6,696 bases of DNA from Solirubrobacterales bacterium (GCA_013695395.1 JACDAP010000368.1:1-6696); one strand, 5' to 3'. Counted from the first letter of the stretch, positions 1-6,342 are shown. Notes: generated by a model from the letters alone, not told the origin. Made by a program: numbers and translations.

Positions 1-624
1 CAGGACGTCGCCCGGGACCGCCGAGGTCCGTCCGGTGAGCTCGTCCTCGTAGCCCCCCTTGCACCGTTGGATCCCGAGCACCCGCGCCCCTTGGCCGCGC
101 AGGTCAAGCTCGGTGAGGGTGCGACCCGCCATCCAGTCACCTTCGCGGACGGCGAGCTCGGCCACGACGCGATCATCGGGGAGTTGCAGCAATTCCCCGG
201 AGTCCTTCTCGGGCAGCTCGGTCCAGCGGTGGAGCGCGTGGCCGATCCAGACGGTCAGCCGACGGTCGACGACGGAGCTTCGGGAGACGAAGACGACCGC
301 CAGCAGGCCGACGACGAGCGCGAGCGCCTTGAGGGCTTCGCTGCCGGACGCCCCCCCGCGAAATCCGATGATCAGCCCGCTCGCAGCCGCCACGATGCCC
401 GCGTTGCCGAGCAGCATCAGCGTCATGACCACCCTTCGCCGCAGCGGGTGGCTGACGATGTCCTCGGACTCGTTCGTCGTGAAGCCGGCCCCCGTGAAGG
501 CCGACCGGGCCTGGAAGCGCGCGCTCTCGCTCGACATGCCGCTGGCCACCAGGATCACCGTCGCCACCCGGGTGACGAGGAGCGAGACGGCGACGACGGC
601 CAGGAGGGATGCGATGGCGAACAC
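1..624 (-). CDS. TrkA-C (RCK_C) domain membrane protein, 3' end missing
   Basis: Read on the minus strand, an open frame of exactly 208 codons runs off the left edge. It begins at a GTG (624-622) directly preceded by an in-frame TGA, and the next in-frame ATG (codon 30) would delete the first membrane segment, so GTG is the only sensible start. Three hydrophobic segments are visible at about residues 2-28, 65-88 and 98-118. A cytoplasmic-looking linker follows, then from about residue 150 the start of a TrkA-C/RCK_C fold (VVAELAVREGDWMAGRTL, then VLGIQR and PGDVL). RCK_C domains regulate K+ channels and transporters by ligand binding, and membrane proteins with three helices plus one RCK_C domain are common in actinobacteria. 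Residues 40-50 (RSAFTGAGFTT) resemble a TrkH/KtrB-type pore loop. It is transcribed divergently from the hydrolase gene. The ion and the true function are not shown by the sequence. Confidence 0.8.
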   Translation of the reverse strand, partial: MFAIASLLAVVAVSLLVTRVATVILVASGMSSESARFQARSAFTGAGFTTNESEDIVSHPLRRRVVMTLMLLGNAGIVAAASGLIIGFRGGASGSEALKALALVVGLLAVVFVSRSSVVDRRLTVWIGHALHRWTELPEKDSGELLQLPDDRVVAELAVREGDWMAGRTLTELDLRGQGARVLGIQRCKGGYEDELTGRTSAVPGDVL

Positions 625-634
625 GGCTCAGGTT

Positions 635-640
635 GTCCTA
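635..640 (-). promoter_or_regulatory. Possible -10 element of the TrkA-C membrane protein gene
   Basis: On the minus strand the hexamer TAGGAC lies exactly 10 nt before the GTG start at 624. This is the same spacing as the better hexamers before the hydrolase and dehydrogenase genes. The last base departs from TAnnnT, and no convincing -35 box is visible. The same bases could also be read as a weak, distant Shine-Dalgarno (GTAGGA, 11 nt from the start), so the assignment is tentative. Confidence 0.35.
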
Positions 641-650
641 CCCACCACGG

Positions 651-693
651 CCCCGCGGTGATCGCGCCGCCCGGCCCCCCGCGGGGATCACCG
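651..693. repeat. CCGCGG/GATC direct and inverted repeat cluster
   Basis: CCCCGCGG followed by any base and GATC occurs at 651-663 and again at 677-689, 26 bp apart start to start. In the same block an 8-bp perfect inverted repeat is formed by CGGTGATC (656-663) and GATCACCG (686-693). CCCCGCGGGG at 677-686 is itself a palindrome. The cluster sits between the divergent genes, just upstream of the start of the minus-strand membrane protein. It could be a regulator binding site or a hairpin, but GC-rich palindromes are easy to obtain by chance in this composition. Confidence 0.4.
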
Positions 694-769
694 GCCGACA
701 CCCTGAACGACCGCGCCGGCGCCCCCGGCCTGATCTTGGGGGGTCAGTCTGGAGATGCGCACGATGGCG

Positions 770-787
770 GTGCGGTCATGACCGCAC
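770..787. promoter_or_regulatory. 18-bp perfect palindrome, candidate operator
   Basis: GTGCGGTCATGACCGCAC is a perfect palindrome with no spacer, in the divergent intergenic region. Its centre (778.5) is about 45-48 bp upstream of the transcription start inferred for the hydrolase gene, where an activator or repressor could act. A dimeric regulator is the usual reader of such a site. The core GTCATGAC loosely resembles the GTnnnnAC core of GntR-family operators, but no regulator gene lies in the window, so the family cannot be assigned. Confidence 0.5.
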
Positions 788-810
788 AGGATGCTCGCCA
801 TGGCCTGCTC

Positions 811-816
811 TACCCT
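811..816 (+). promoter_or_regulatory. -10-like hexamer of the hydrolase-LCP operon
   Basis: TACCCT fits TAnnnT and ends 10 nt before the preferred ATG at 827. Transcription would begin roughly at 823-827, giving a leaderless or nearly leaderless mRNA. This fits the absence of any Shine-Dalgarno sequence and helps choose the ATG at 827 over in-frame ATGs at 791 and 800. No clear -35 box is seen. Confidence 0.45.
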
Positions 817-826
817 TCGTCCCCGC

Positions 827-1939
827 ATGGACGAGGGCGCGCTGGCCGAGAGGCTCATGAGCTACGACACCTCGCGTCCGGACCAGCTTCGCGCAGCCGC
901 CAGCTTCGTGGTCGGCTGGCTGGAACGTGACGGGGACCTCTCGGTGGCCACCACCGAGCACAACGGCCTGCCCGTGCTCACCGCGGAGGTGGGGCCGCCG
1001 GAGGGACCCTGCGTGCTCTTCCATGGGCACCTGGACGTGGTCCCGGCCTTCGCCGGCCAGTTCCTCCCCCGGCGGGAGGGTGACCGCCTGATCGGGCGCG
1101 GTGCCTACGACATGAAGGGCGCGCTGGCCTGCATGCTCTGCGCGGTCAAGGACGTCGCCGACCAGTCGCGCGTGCGGGTTCGGCTTGTCGTCGTCCCCGA
1201 CGAGGAGAGCGAGGACGTCGAGGACCGCTCGACCGACGCGCTCATCGCCGGAGGGCTCACCGGGGACTTCGCGATCACCGGGGAGCCGACCGACCTGCAC
1301 ATCGGCGTCCAGGCCAAAGGGGTCCTGGCCGTGCGCGTCGAAGTGAGCGGGACCGCCGCCCACGGCTCGACGCCGTGGCTGGGGGACAACGCGATCCTCA
1401 AGGCCCACGACACCTTCCGACGCATCGAGACCCTGCCCTTCTCCCGCGAGTCCTCGGACCTCTTCGACCGGCCGTCGATCAACCTCGCCCGGATCGAGGG
1501 CGGCGACGCCTTCAACAAGGTGCCCGACCGGTGTTGGATCGACGTCGACATCCGCTTCCTGCCCGGCCAGGACCCCGGGGAGATCCTCAGTCAGATCCGT
1601 GCGCTGGGCGACGTCGAGGTCCTCCGCGTCTTCACGCGCGATCCCGCGATCGTCTCGCGCCGGAACCCCTACGTGCTCGCGCTGCGCGACGGGGTCGGCC
1701 GCTCGCTGGAGGGTGAGGCGCTCTCCGTCGGCCGCGACGGCGCCTCCGACGCGGGTGCGTTCCTCGCTGTGGGCATCCCGGCGGTCGAGTTCGGCCCCAC
1801 CGGCGCAGGCCATCACGGCCCTGAGGAGTGGGTCTCGCTCTCCTCCCTGGCCACCTACCGGCGGGCCCTCGGCGACTTCGTCCGTGCCCTCCCGGCCTGG
1901 CTCGAGCGGCCCGGCGACCTGCGGGCGGTCGGTCAATGA
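827..1939 (+). CDS. M20-family zinc metallohydrolase (ArgE/DapE-like)
   Basis: The 370-residue product is a cytoplasmic-type M20 peptidase/deacylase without signal peptide. The dinuclear metal site is complete: HGHLD (ligand H68, catalytic D70), GAYDMKG (bridging D95), PDEE (general base E126, ligand E127), GEP (E153), and the C-terminal GHHGPEE (H330). The small dimerisation domain carries AAHGSTPWLGDNAI with the conserved H179. The family hydrolyses amide bonds such as N-acetylornithine, N-succinyl-diaminopimelate or dipeptides; the sequence does not decide the substrate. The ATG at 827 is chosen because the family's N-terminal helix starts there and a -10-like hexamer lies 10 nt upstream; the ATGs at 791 and 800 would add an unusual 12- or 9-residue leader. 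Its TGA overlaps the ATG of the next gene (ATGA), so it is probably co-transcribed and translationally coupled with an LCP gene. Confidence 0.9.
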   Translation: MDEGALAERLMSYDTSRPDQLRAAASFVVGWLERDGDLSVATTEHNGLPVLTAEVGPPEGPCVLFHGHLDVVPAFAGQFLPRREGDRLIGRGAYDMKGALACMLCAVKDVADQSRVRVRLVVVPDEESEDVEDRSTDALIAGGLTGDFAITGEPTDLHIGVQAKGVLAVRVEVSGTAAHGSTPWLGDNAILKAHDTFRRIETLPFSRESSDLFDRPSINLARIEGGDAFNKVPDRCWIDVDIRFLPGQDPGEILSQIRALGDVEVLRVFTRDPAIVSRRNPYVLALRDGVGRSLEGEALSVGRDGASDAGAFLAVGIPAVEFGPTGAGHHGPEEWVSLSSLATYRRALGDFVRALPAWLERPGDLRAVGQ

Positions 1940-3444
1940 GCCCGGACCTCCCGCCGCCGCGCCTGGCCGGCCGGCTGCTGCTGAAGGGCTTCCTCGGCGG
2001 GATCGCGATCCTGTGCCTGACGAGCGCCGCAGTCGCCTCCGCGGTCCTCCTGCAGGTCGACTCGATCGGGGACGGCATCCGCCTGACACCGCCGGCGAAG
2101 TTCGAGGTGGGCGTGATCGCCGAGGCCGAGCCCGGGGCGCCGCAGACGCTGCTCATCGTCGGCTCGGACAAACGCTACGGGGCCGAGAAGGACGAGGTCC
2201 GCTCGGACACGCTGATGCTCGTCCGCCTGGACCCCAAGCAGGAAGCGACCTCGATCCTGAACGTCCCGCGTGACCTGGCCGTCGACATCCCCGGCTACGG
2301 GCGGCGCAAGATCAACGAGGCCTACCGTCTCGGCGGGCTCAACCTGATCACCAAGACGGTGCGGGCGACCCTCGGCCTCGAGGAGATCAATCACGCGATG
2401 GCCGTGGACTTCAAGGGGTTTCGCAAGGTGGTCAACACGCTCGGCTGCATCTACACCGACGTCGACCGGCGCTACTTCAACGACAACACCGGGCCCGGGC
2501 CCGACTACGCGGTCATCGACGTGGAGCCCGGATACCAGCGGCTCTGCGGCGAGCGCGGCCTCGAGTACGTGCGCTACCGCCACGGCGACACCGACCTCGT
2601 CCGCTCGGCCCGTCAACAGCGCTTCCTGCGCGACGCCAAGGACCAGGTGTCCACGAGCCAGCTGTTCGACAACTACCCCGAGCTGATCCGGATCTTCGGC
2701 CGCTCGACGCAGACCGACCCGTCGCTGCAGAAGAACAAGCAGGTGCTGCGGCTGCTCGAGCAGGCGGGCCTGAGCGCTCGCAAGCCCGTCCGTCAGATCC
2801 CGTTCCCGGCTGACGTCCAGGACGACGACACCACCTACCTCGGCGCCTTCGTGACCGCCGATCCCGGGCGCATCGAGAAGGCGCGCGCGCGGTTCCTCTC
2901 CTCCACGCGCTACGAGGAGAAGCTCGTCCGGCCCAAGGTCGTCAAAGACGGCGCCAAGCGCGCCCGGCAAGGCAAGAAGACCACGCTCGAGGACTTCGGG
3001 CTCGTCGACGCCGGACGCGAGGGTCGGCAGGCCGTCGCGCCGATCCGCGGCAAGGTGGATTTCCCGGTCTACATCCCGCGCGGCCTCAAGCCCGGCAGCC
3101 GCTGGGCCCCCGCGCCTTCCACCCCCCGCGCGTACGAGCTGCGCGATCGTGCCGGAAAGCCACACGACGCCTACCGCCTGGTCTTCACCGAGGACGCGGT
3201 CCGCGGCGACTACTACGGCGTCCAGGGCACCACCTGGATGTCGCCACCGATCCTCACCGCGGGTGCCGAGACGCTCCGCATGCGCGGACGCGACTACCGC
3301 TTGCTCTACGATGGGAAGAAGCTGCGCATCGTCGCGTGGCAGACGAAGTCGGCCACGTACTGGGTGACCAACACCCTGGGCCTGGCCCTGACGAACACGG
3401 AGATGCTCGGCATCGCGCGTTCGCTCACCCGCGCCGGCGCCTAG
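1936..3444 (+). CDS. LytR-CpsA-Psr (LCP) family protein, first tandem copy
   Basis: The 502-residue product has a short basic N-terminus, one membrane segment (about residues 14-40) and an extracytoplasmic LCP domain (about 70-235). LCP enzymes transfer glycopolymers from a polyprenyl-phosphate carrier to peptidoglycan or protein. Expected pyrophosphate-binding and catalytic residues are present: VRSD (R89, D91), PRD (R112, D113), KINEAY with GG (125-134), and R213, R215, D220, R223, R226, Q227 in the stretch starting YVRYRHGD. Cysteines C171 and C204 match a pair in the second copy. After a basic linker (about 330-350) comes an extra domain of about 130 residues (371-502), shared with the next gene and unlike the usual LytR_C tail. 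The start is the ATG overlapping the hydrolase stop; the open frame extends further upstream, but only inside the hydrolase gene. There is no clear Shine-Dalgarno, so translational coupling is likely. Confidence 0.92.
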   Translation: MSPDLPPPRLAGRLLLKGFLGGIAILCLTSAAVASAVLLQVDSIGDGIRLTPPAKFEVGVIAEAEPGAPQTLLIVGSDKRYGAEKDEVRSDTLMLVRLDPKQEATSILNVPRDLAVDIPGYGRRKINEAYRLGGLNLITKTVRATLGLEEINHAMAVDFKGFRKVVNTLGCIYTDVDRRYFNDNTGPGPDYAVIDVEPGYQRLCGERGLEYVRYRHGDTDLVRSARQQRFLRDAKDQVSTSQLFDNYPELIRIFGRSTQTDPSLQKNKQVLRLLEQAGLSARKPVRQIPFPADVQDDDTTYLGAFVTADPGRIEKARARFLSSTRYEEKLVRPKVVKDGAKRARQGKKTTLEDFGLVDAGREGRQAVAPIRGKVDFPVYIPRGLKPGSRWAPAPSTPRAYELRDRAGKPHDAYRLVFTEDAVRGDYYGVQGTTWMSPPILTAGAETLRMRGRDYRLLYDGKKLRIVAWQTKSATYWVTNTLGLALTNTEMLGIARSLTRAGA

Positions 3445-3462
3445 CCGCGACCTTCCCCCCGT

Positions 3463-4968
3463 ATGGCCGTCTACGAGCCCGACCCACGTCCTCCGCGCCT
3501 GGCCTTCGGGCTCTACAAGCGGTTCCTGCTGGCCGCGTTCGTGATCGTCTTCGCCACCTCGGGAGCGGTGGCCACCGCGGCGCTGCTCCAGGTCAAGACG
3601 CTCGAGGACGTCTTCGACGACGCGACCACCCGCATCGCGGGCCTCGACGACGAGAACGTCCTCGACGACGTCGACCCGGGCGGGCCCCAGACGATCGTGG
3701 TGCTGGGCTCCGACCGGCGCTACGTGGACATCAAGGCCAAGACGCCCGTCCGCTCGGACACCATCATCCTCCTGCGCCTGGACCCGTCGCGCGGGGCGAC
3801 CGCGGTCATGTCACTGCCGCGTGACCTGCGGGTGAGCGTCCCCGGGTTCGGGATGCGCAAGATCAACGAGGCCTACGCCCTCGGCGGGCCGAAGCTCGCG
3901 GTCCAGACGGTCCGCCAGTTGCTCGACATCCCGATCCAGCACGTCGTCAACGTGAACTTCGGCGGCTTTCAGCGCGCGGTCAACCGGTTGGACTGCGTCT
4001 ACGCGGACATCGACCGTAAGTACTTCAACGACAACTCCGGCCCGCAACCCGACTACGCGGTCATCGACATCGACGCGGGCTATCAGAAGCTCTGCGGGCG
4101 GCAGGCGCTCGAGTACGTCCGCTACCGCCACAACGACAACGACATCGTCCGCGGCGCCCGCCAGCAGGGCTTCCTCTCCGAGGCGAAGGCGCAGATCGGC
4201 GTCTCCAAGCTGCTCGGCGATCGCGAGAAGCTGATCGAGATCTTCGGTCGCTACACGCAGACCGACATCAAGGGCACGAGCGCGATCCTCCGCCTGCTCA
4301 AGCTCACCGTCGAGTCGGCCAAGAACCCGATCCAGGAGGTCCAGATCGGCGGTCTCGAGGAGGACGGTGCGGACCTCATCGCCTCGAAGGCCTCGATCGA
4401 GAAGGCGGCCGACGACTTCCTCTCCGCGCAGGCCACGAAGGGGCCGAAGACGAACCCCGACGACGACAAGACGACGAAGAAGAAGCGCAAGAACTCCTCG
4501 AAGAAGAAGCGGGGCGGGCTGCCGCCTGGGCTCTTCGAGGCTCGGGCCCCGGCCGAGGAGCTCGCGATCCCGCTCGACGCGAAGATCGACTTCCCCGTCT
4601 ACTTCCCGAAGCTCGCGGTCAACGGCTCGACCCTCCGCAAGGGTGAGGAGCGCGCGTACCGCATCCGCGACCGCGGCGGCCGCCTCTTCCAGGCCTACCG
4701 CATGGCGGTGAACGTGCCGGGCACCGGCCAGAACTACGGCATCCAGGGCACGGCCTGGAAGGCCCCGCCGATCCTCGACAGCCCGTCGGAGACGCGCACG
4801 GTCGACGGCCGCACCTACGACCTCTTCTACGACGGCGGCCGGCTGCGCCTGGTCGCCTGGCGGACCGACAAGGCCGTCTACTGGATCACGAACACGCTCC
4901 TCCAGGTGCTCACCGAGAAGCAGATGCTCGGCCTGGCCGGCGGGCTCACCCGCGTCGGCGCCAAGTAG
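3463..4968 (+). CDS. LytR-CpsA-Psr (LCP) family protein, second tandem copy
   Basis: The 501-residue product is a close paralogue of the preceding protein along its whole length. A membrane segment lies at about residues 19-43 and the LCP domain at about 76-242, with R97/D99 (VRSD), R120/D121 (PRD), KINEAY-GG (133-142) and R220, R222, D227, R230, R233, Q234. Both copies therefore look catalytically competent. C178 and C211 have the same 33-residue spacing as in the first copy. The linker contains a strongly basic tract (residues 336-350, 10 of 15 Lys or Arg), and residues about 372-501 form the shared C-terminal domain. The gene starts 18 bp after the first copy's stop, with no Shine-Dalgarno and no promoter-like hexamer at the spacing seen before other genes, so it most likely depends on upstream transcription. 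Likely role: attachment of a wall glycopolymer outside the membrane; the acceptor is unknown. Confidence 0.92.
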   Translation: MAVYEPDPRPPRLAFGLYKRFLLAAFVIVFATSGAVATAALLQVKTLEDVFDDATTRIAGLDDENVLDDVDPGGPQTIVVLGSDRRYVDIKAKTPVRSDTIILLRLDPSRGATAVMSLPRDLRVSVPGFGMRKINEAYALGGPKLAVQTVRQLLDIPIQHVVNVNFGGFQRAVNRLDCVYADIDRKYFNDNSGPQPDYAVIDIDAGYQKLCGRQALEYVRYRHNDNDIVRGARQQGFLSEAKAQIGVSKLLGDREKLIEIFGRYTQTDIKGTSAILRLLKLTVESAKNPIQEVQIGGLEEDGADLIASKASIEKAADDFLSAQATKGPKTNPDDDKTTKKKRKNSSKKKRGGLPPGLFEARAPAEELAIPLDAKIDFPVYFPKLAVNGSTLRKGEERAYRIRDRGGRLFQAYRMAVNVPGTGQNYGIQGTAWKAPPILDSPSETRTVDGRTYDLFYDGGRLRLVAWRTDKAVYWITNTLLQVLTEKQMLGLAGGLTRVGAK

Positions 4969-5008
4969 CGGCGCTCGTGGGCGGGCGCAGCGACGGCCTT
5001 CGCCGCTA
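4966..5008. repeat. 8-bp inverted repeat spanning the LCP-dehydrogenase gap
   Basis: TAGCGGCG (4966-4973, beginning at the LCP stop codon) and CGCCGCTA (5001-5008) are perfect inverted repeats separated by 27 nt. A smaller hairpin (CGGC-CTTC-GCCG, 4994-5005) lies inside the right half. There is no run of T, so this is not a classic intrinsic terminator. The right arm overlaps the first two bases of the -10-like hexamer of the next gene, so it could act as an operator, a weak terminator or an RNA processing site, or be chance. Confidence 0.35.
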
Positions 5009-5012
5009 GCCT
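5007..5012 (+). promoter_or_regulatory. -10-like hexamer of the dehydrogenase gene
   Basis: TAGCCT fits TAnnnT and ends exactly 10 nt before the ATG at 5023, the same spacing as TACCCT before the hydrolase gene. This suggests a separate near-leaderless transcript starting here. No clear -35 box is visible. Confidence 0.45.
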
Positions 5013-5022
5013 CACCGGCCTC

Positions 5023-6342
5023 ATGAGCACCTCCAGAGAGCCCATCGGCGTCGTCGGCACCGGCTACGTCGGCCTCGTCAGCGCCGCCGGCTTCGCAGAG
5101 CTCGGCAACGACGTCTACTGCATCGACATCGACGCCGAGAAGATCGAGCGCCTGAAGGGCGGGGAGATCCCGATCTGGGAGCCGGGCCTGGCCGAGATGG
5201 TCGAGCGCAACCGGGAGCGGATGCACTTCTCCACCGACATCGGAGATGCCCTCGCGGCTGCGCGGCTCATGTTCGTCGCGGTCGGGACACCGCCCACCTA
5301 CTCGGGCGATGCGGACCTCTCCGCGGTCAACGCGGTCGTCGAGGCGATGCCCGCCTCCGATCAGCACGCCCTGGTCATGAAGTCGACCGTGCCGGTCGGG
5401 ACCGGTGCGAACATCAAGCGGCTCTTCGACGAGCAGGGCAAGTCGGGGTTCCGCTACGTCTCCTGCCCGGAGTTCCTCAAGGAGGGCTCGGCGATCGACG
5501 ACTTCCTGCGCCCCGACCGTGTCGTGATCGGCGACGACGGCGACTGGGCCGGCGACGCGGTGGCCGACCTCTACCGGCCGCTGCTGAGCGCCGAACATGG
5601 CGGGGAGGGATCGGGCGCGCTCGTCCGCATGGACATCGCGTCCGCCGAGATGGTCAAGCTCGCGGCCAACGCCTTCCTGGCCACCAAGATCTCCTTCATC
5701 AACGAGATCGCCAACGTCTGCGAGGAGACGGGCGCCGACGTCGTCGAGGTGGCCAAGGGGATGGGCCTCGACGACCGCATCGGCCCGAAGTTCCTCCAGG
5801 CGGGCGTCGGGTTCGGCGGAAGCTGCTTTCCCAAGGACGTCATGGGCCTCAAGCAGCTCGCGGGCAACTCCGGGTACCACTTCCAGCTGCTCAACGCGGT
5901 CATCGAGGTCAACGAGCTGCAGAAGCGCCGCGTGATCGGCAAGCTCGAGAAGCACCTCGGGGGTCGGCTGGTGGGCCGCAGGATCGCCCTGCTCGGCCTG
6001 GCCTTCAAACCGAACACCGACGACATGCGCGAGGCCACCTCGCTCGTCCTCAGCGCGCGGCTGCAGGCCGCGGGCGCGACGGTGGCCGTCTATGACCCGG
6101 TGGCCGCGGAGGAGGCGCGACGGATGATCCGCGGCGTGCGCTTCGCCGAGGACGCGCTCGACGCGGTGGCCGGCGCCGACGCGGTCGTCCTGGTGACGGA
6201 GTGGTCGGAGTTCCTCGAGCTCGATTGGGCCACCGTGGCCGAGGCGATGGACGGCACGACGGTCATCGACGGGCGCAACGCGCTCGACGCCGACGCCGTG
6301 CGGGCGGCAGGGCTCACCTACGAGGGCATCGGGCGCTCCTGA
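5023..6342 (+). CDS. ugd: UDP-glucose 6-dehydrogenase (UDP-glucose/GDP-mannose dehydrogenase family)
   Basis: The 439-residue product has the full family architecture. An N-terminal Rossmann domain carries GTGYVG (G12, G14, G17) and an acidic residue after strand 2 (D35), which favours NAD+. STVPVGT (121-127) and CPEFLKEG (E150, E154) follow. The central domain has K212 and N216, and the catalytic cysteine is C268 in GGSCFPKD, with D272. The C-terminal UDP-binding domain contains LGLAFKPNTDDMREA (324-338). The enzyme oxidises a nucleotide-sugar C6 alcohol twice to the uronate with two NAD+. The FLKEGSAIDDFLRPDR context fits UDP-glucose dehydrogenases, so UDP-glucuronate is the likely product, but GDP-mannose or a UDP-HexNAc substrate cannot be excluded. 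The ATG has no Shine-Dalgarno but a -10-like hexamer 10 nt upstream. The stop overlaps the ATG of a mini-ORF (TGATG) leading to the nucleotidyltransferase. The product probably feeds envelope polysaccharide synthesis. Confidence 0.93.
   Translation: MSTSREPIGVVGTGYVGLVSAAGFAELGNDVYCIDIDAEKIERLKGGEIPIWEPGLAEMVERNRERMHFSTDIGDALAAARLMFVAVGTPPTYSGDADLSAVNAVVEAMPASDQHALVMKSTVPVGTGANIKRLFDEQGKSGFRYVSCPEFLKEGSAIDDFLRPDRVVIGDDGDWAGDAVADLYRPLLSAEHGGEGSGALVRMDIASAEMVKLAANAFLATKISFINEIANVCEETGADVVEVAKGMGLDDRIGPKFLQAGVGFGGSCFPKDVMGLKQLAGNSGYHFQLLNAVIEVNELQKRRVIGKLEKHLGGRLVGRRIALLGLAFKPNTDDMREATSLVLSARLQAAGATVAVYDPVAAEEARRMIRGVRFAEDALDAVAGADAVVLVTEWSEFLELDWATVAEAMDGTTVIDGRNALDADAVRAAGLTYEGIGRS

Noticed and set aside
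713..722. GCGCCGGCGC palindrome in the intergenic region
   Set aside because: Short all-G/C palindromes are common at this base composition and it has no special relation to a promoter.
745..780. 11-codon minus-strand mini-ORF starting with the ATG in the 18-bp palindrome
   Set aside because: It has no ribosome site or promoter, and its ATG is a by-product of the palindrome; it ends far from the start at 624.
791..826. Upstream in-frame ATGs at 791 and 800 as starts of the hydrolase
   Set aside because: They would add a leader atypical for the family and would place the -10-like hexamer inside the coding region; the ATG at 827 fits family length and promoter spacing better.
67..930. A 287-codon plus-strand open frame covering the TrkA-C gene, the intergenic region and the start of the hydrolase
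   Set aside because: Its product is low-complexity (Arg, Gly, Asp, Pro, His) and the minus strand encodes a convincing membrane protein over the same bases.
1828..1935. Upstream extension of the first LCP open frame into the hydrolase gene
   Set aside because: The extra residues are a shifted reading of the hydrolase C-terminus; the ATG at 1936 gives the expected short basic N-terminus before the membrane segment.
776..2089. Minus-strand open frame of 437 codons opposite the hydrolase
   Set aside because: The plus strand has the full M20 metal-site motifs; the antisense product is compositionally biased and motif-free.
1933..3165. Minus-strand open frame of 410 codons opposite the first LCP gene
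   Set aside because: It is antisense to a complete LCP protein with all catalytic residues and shows no domain.
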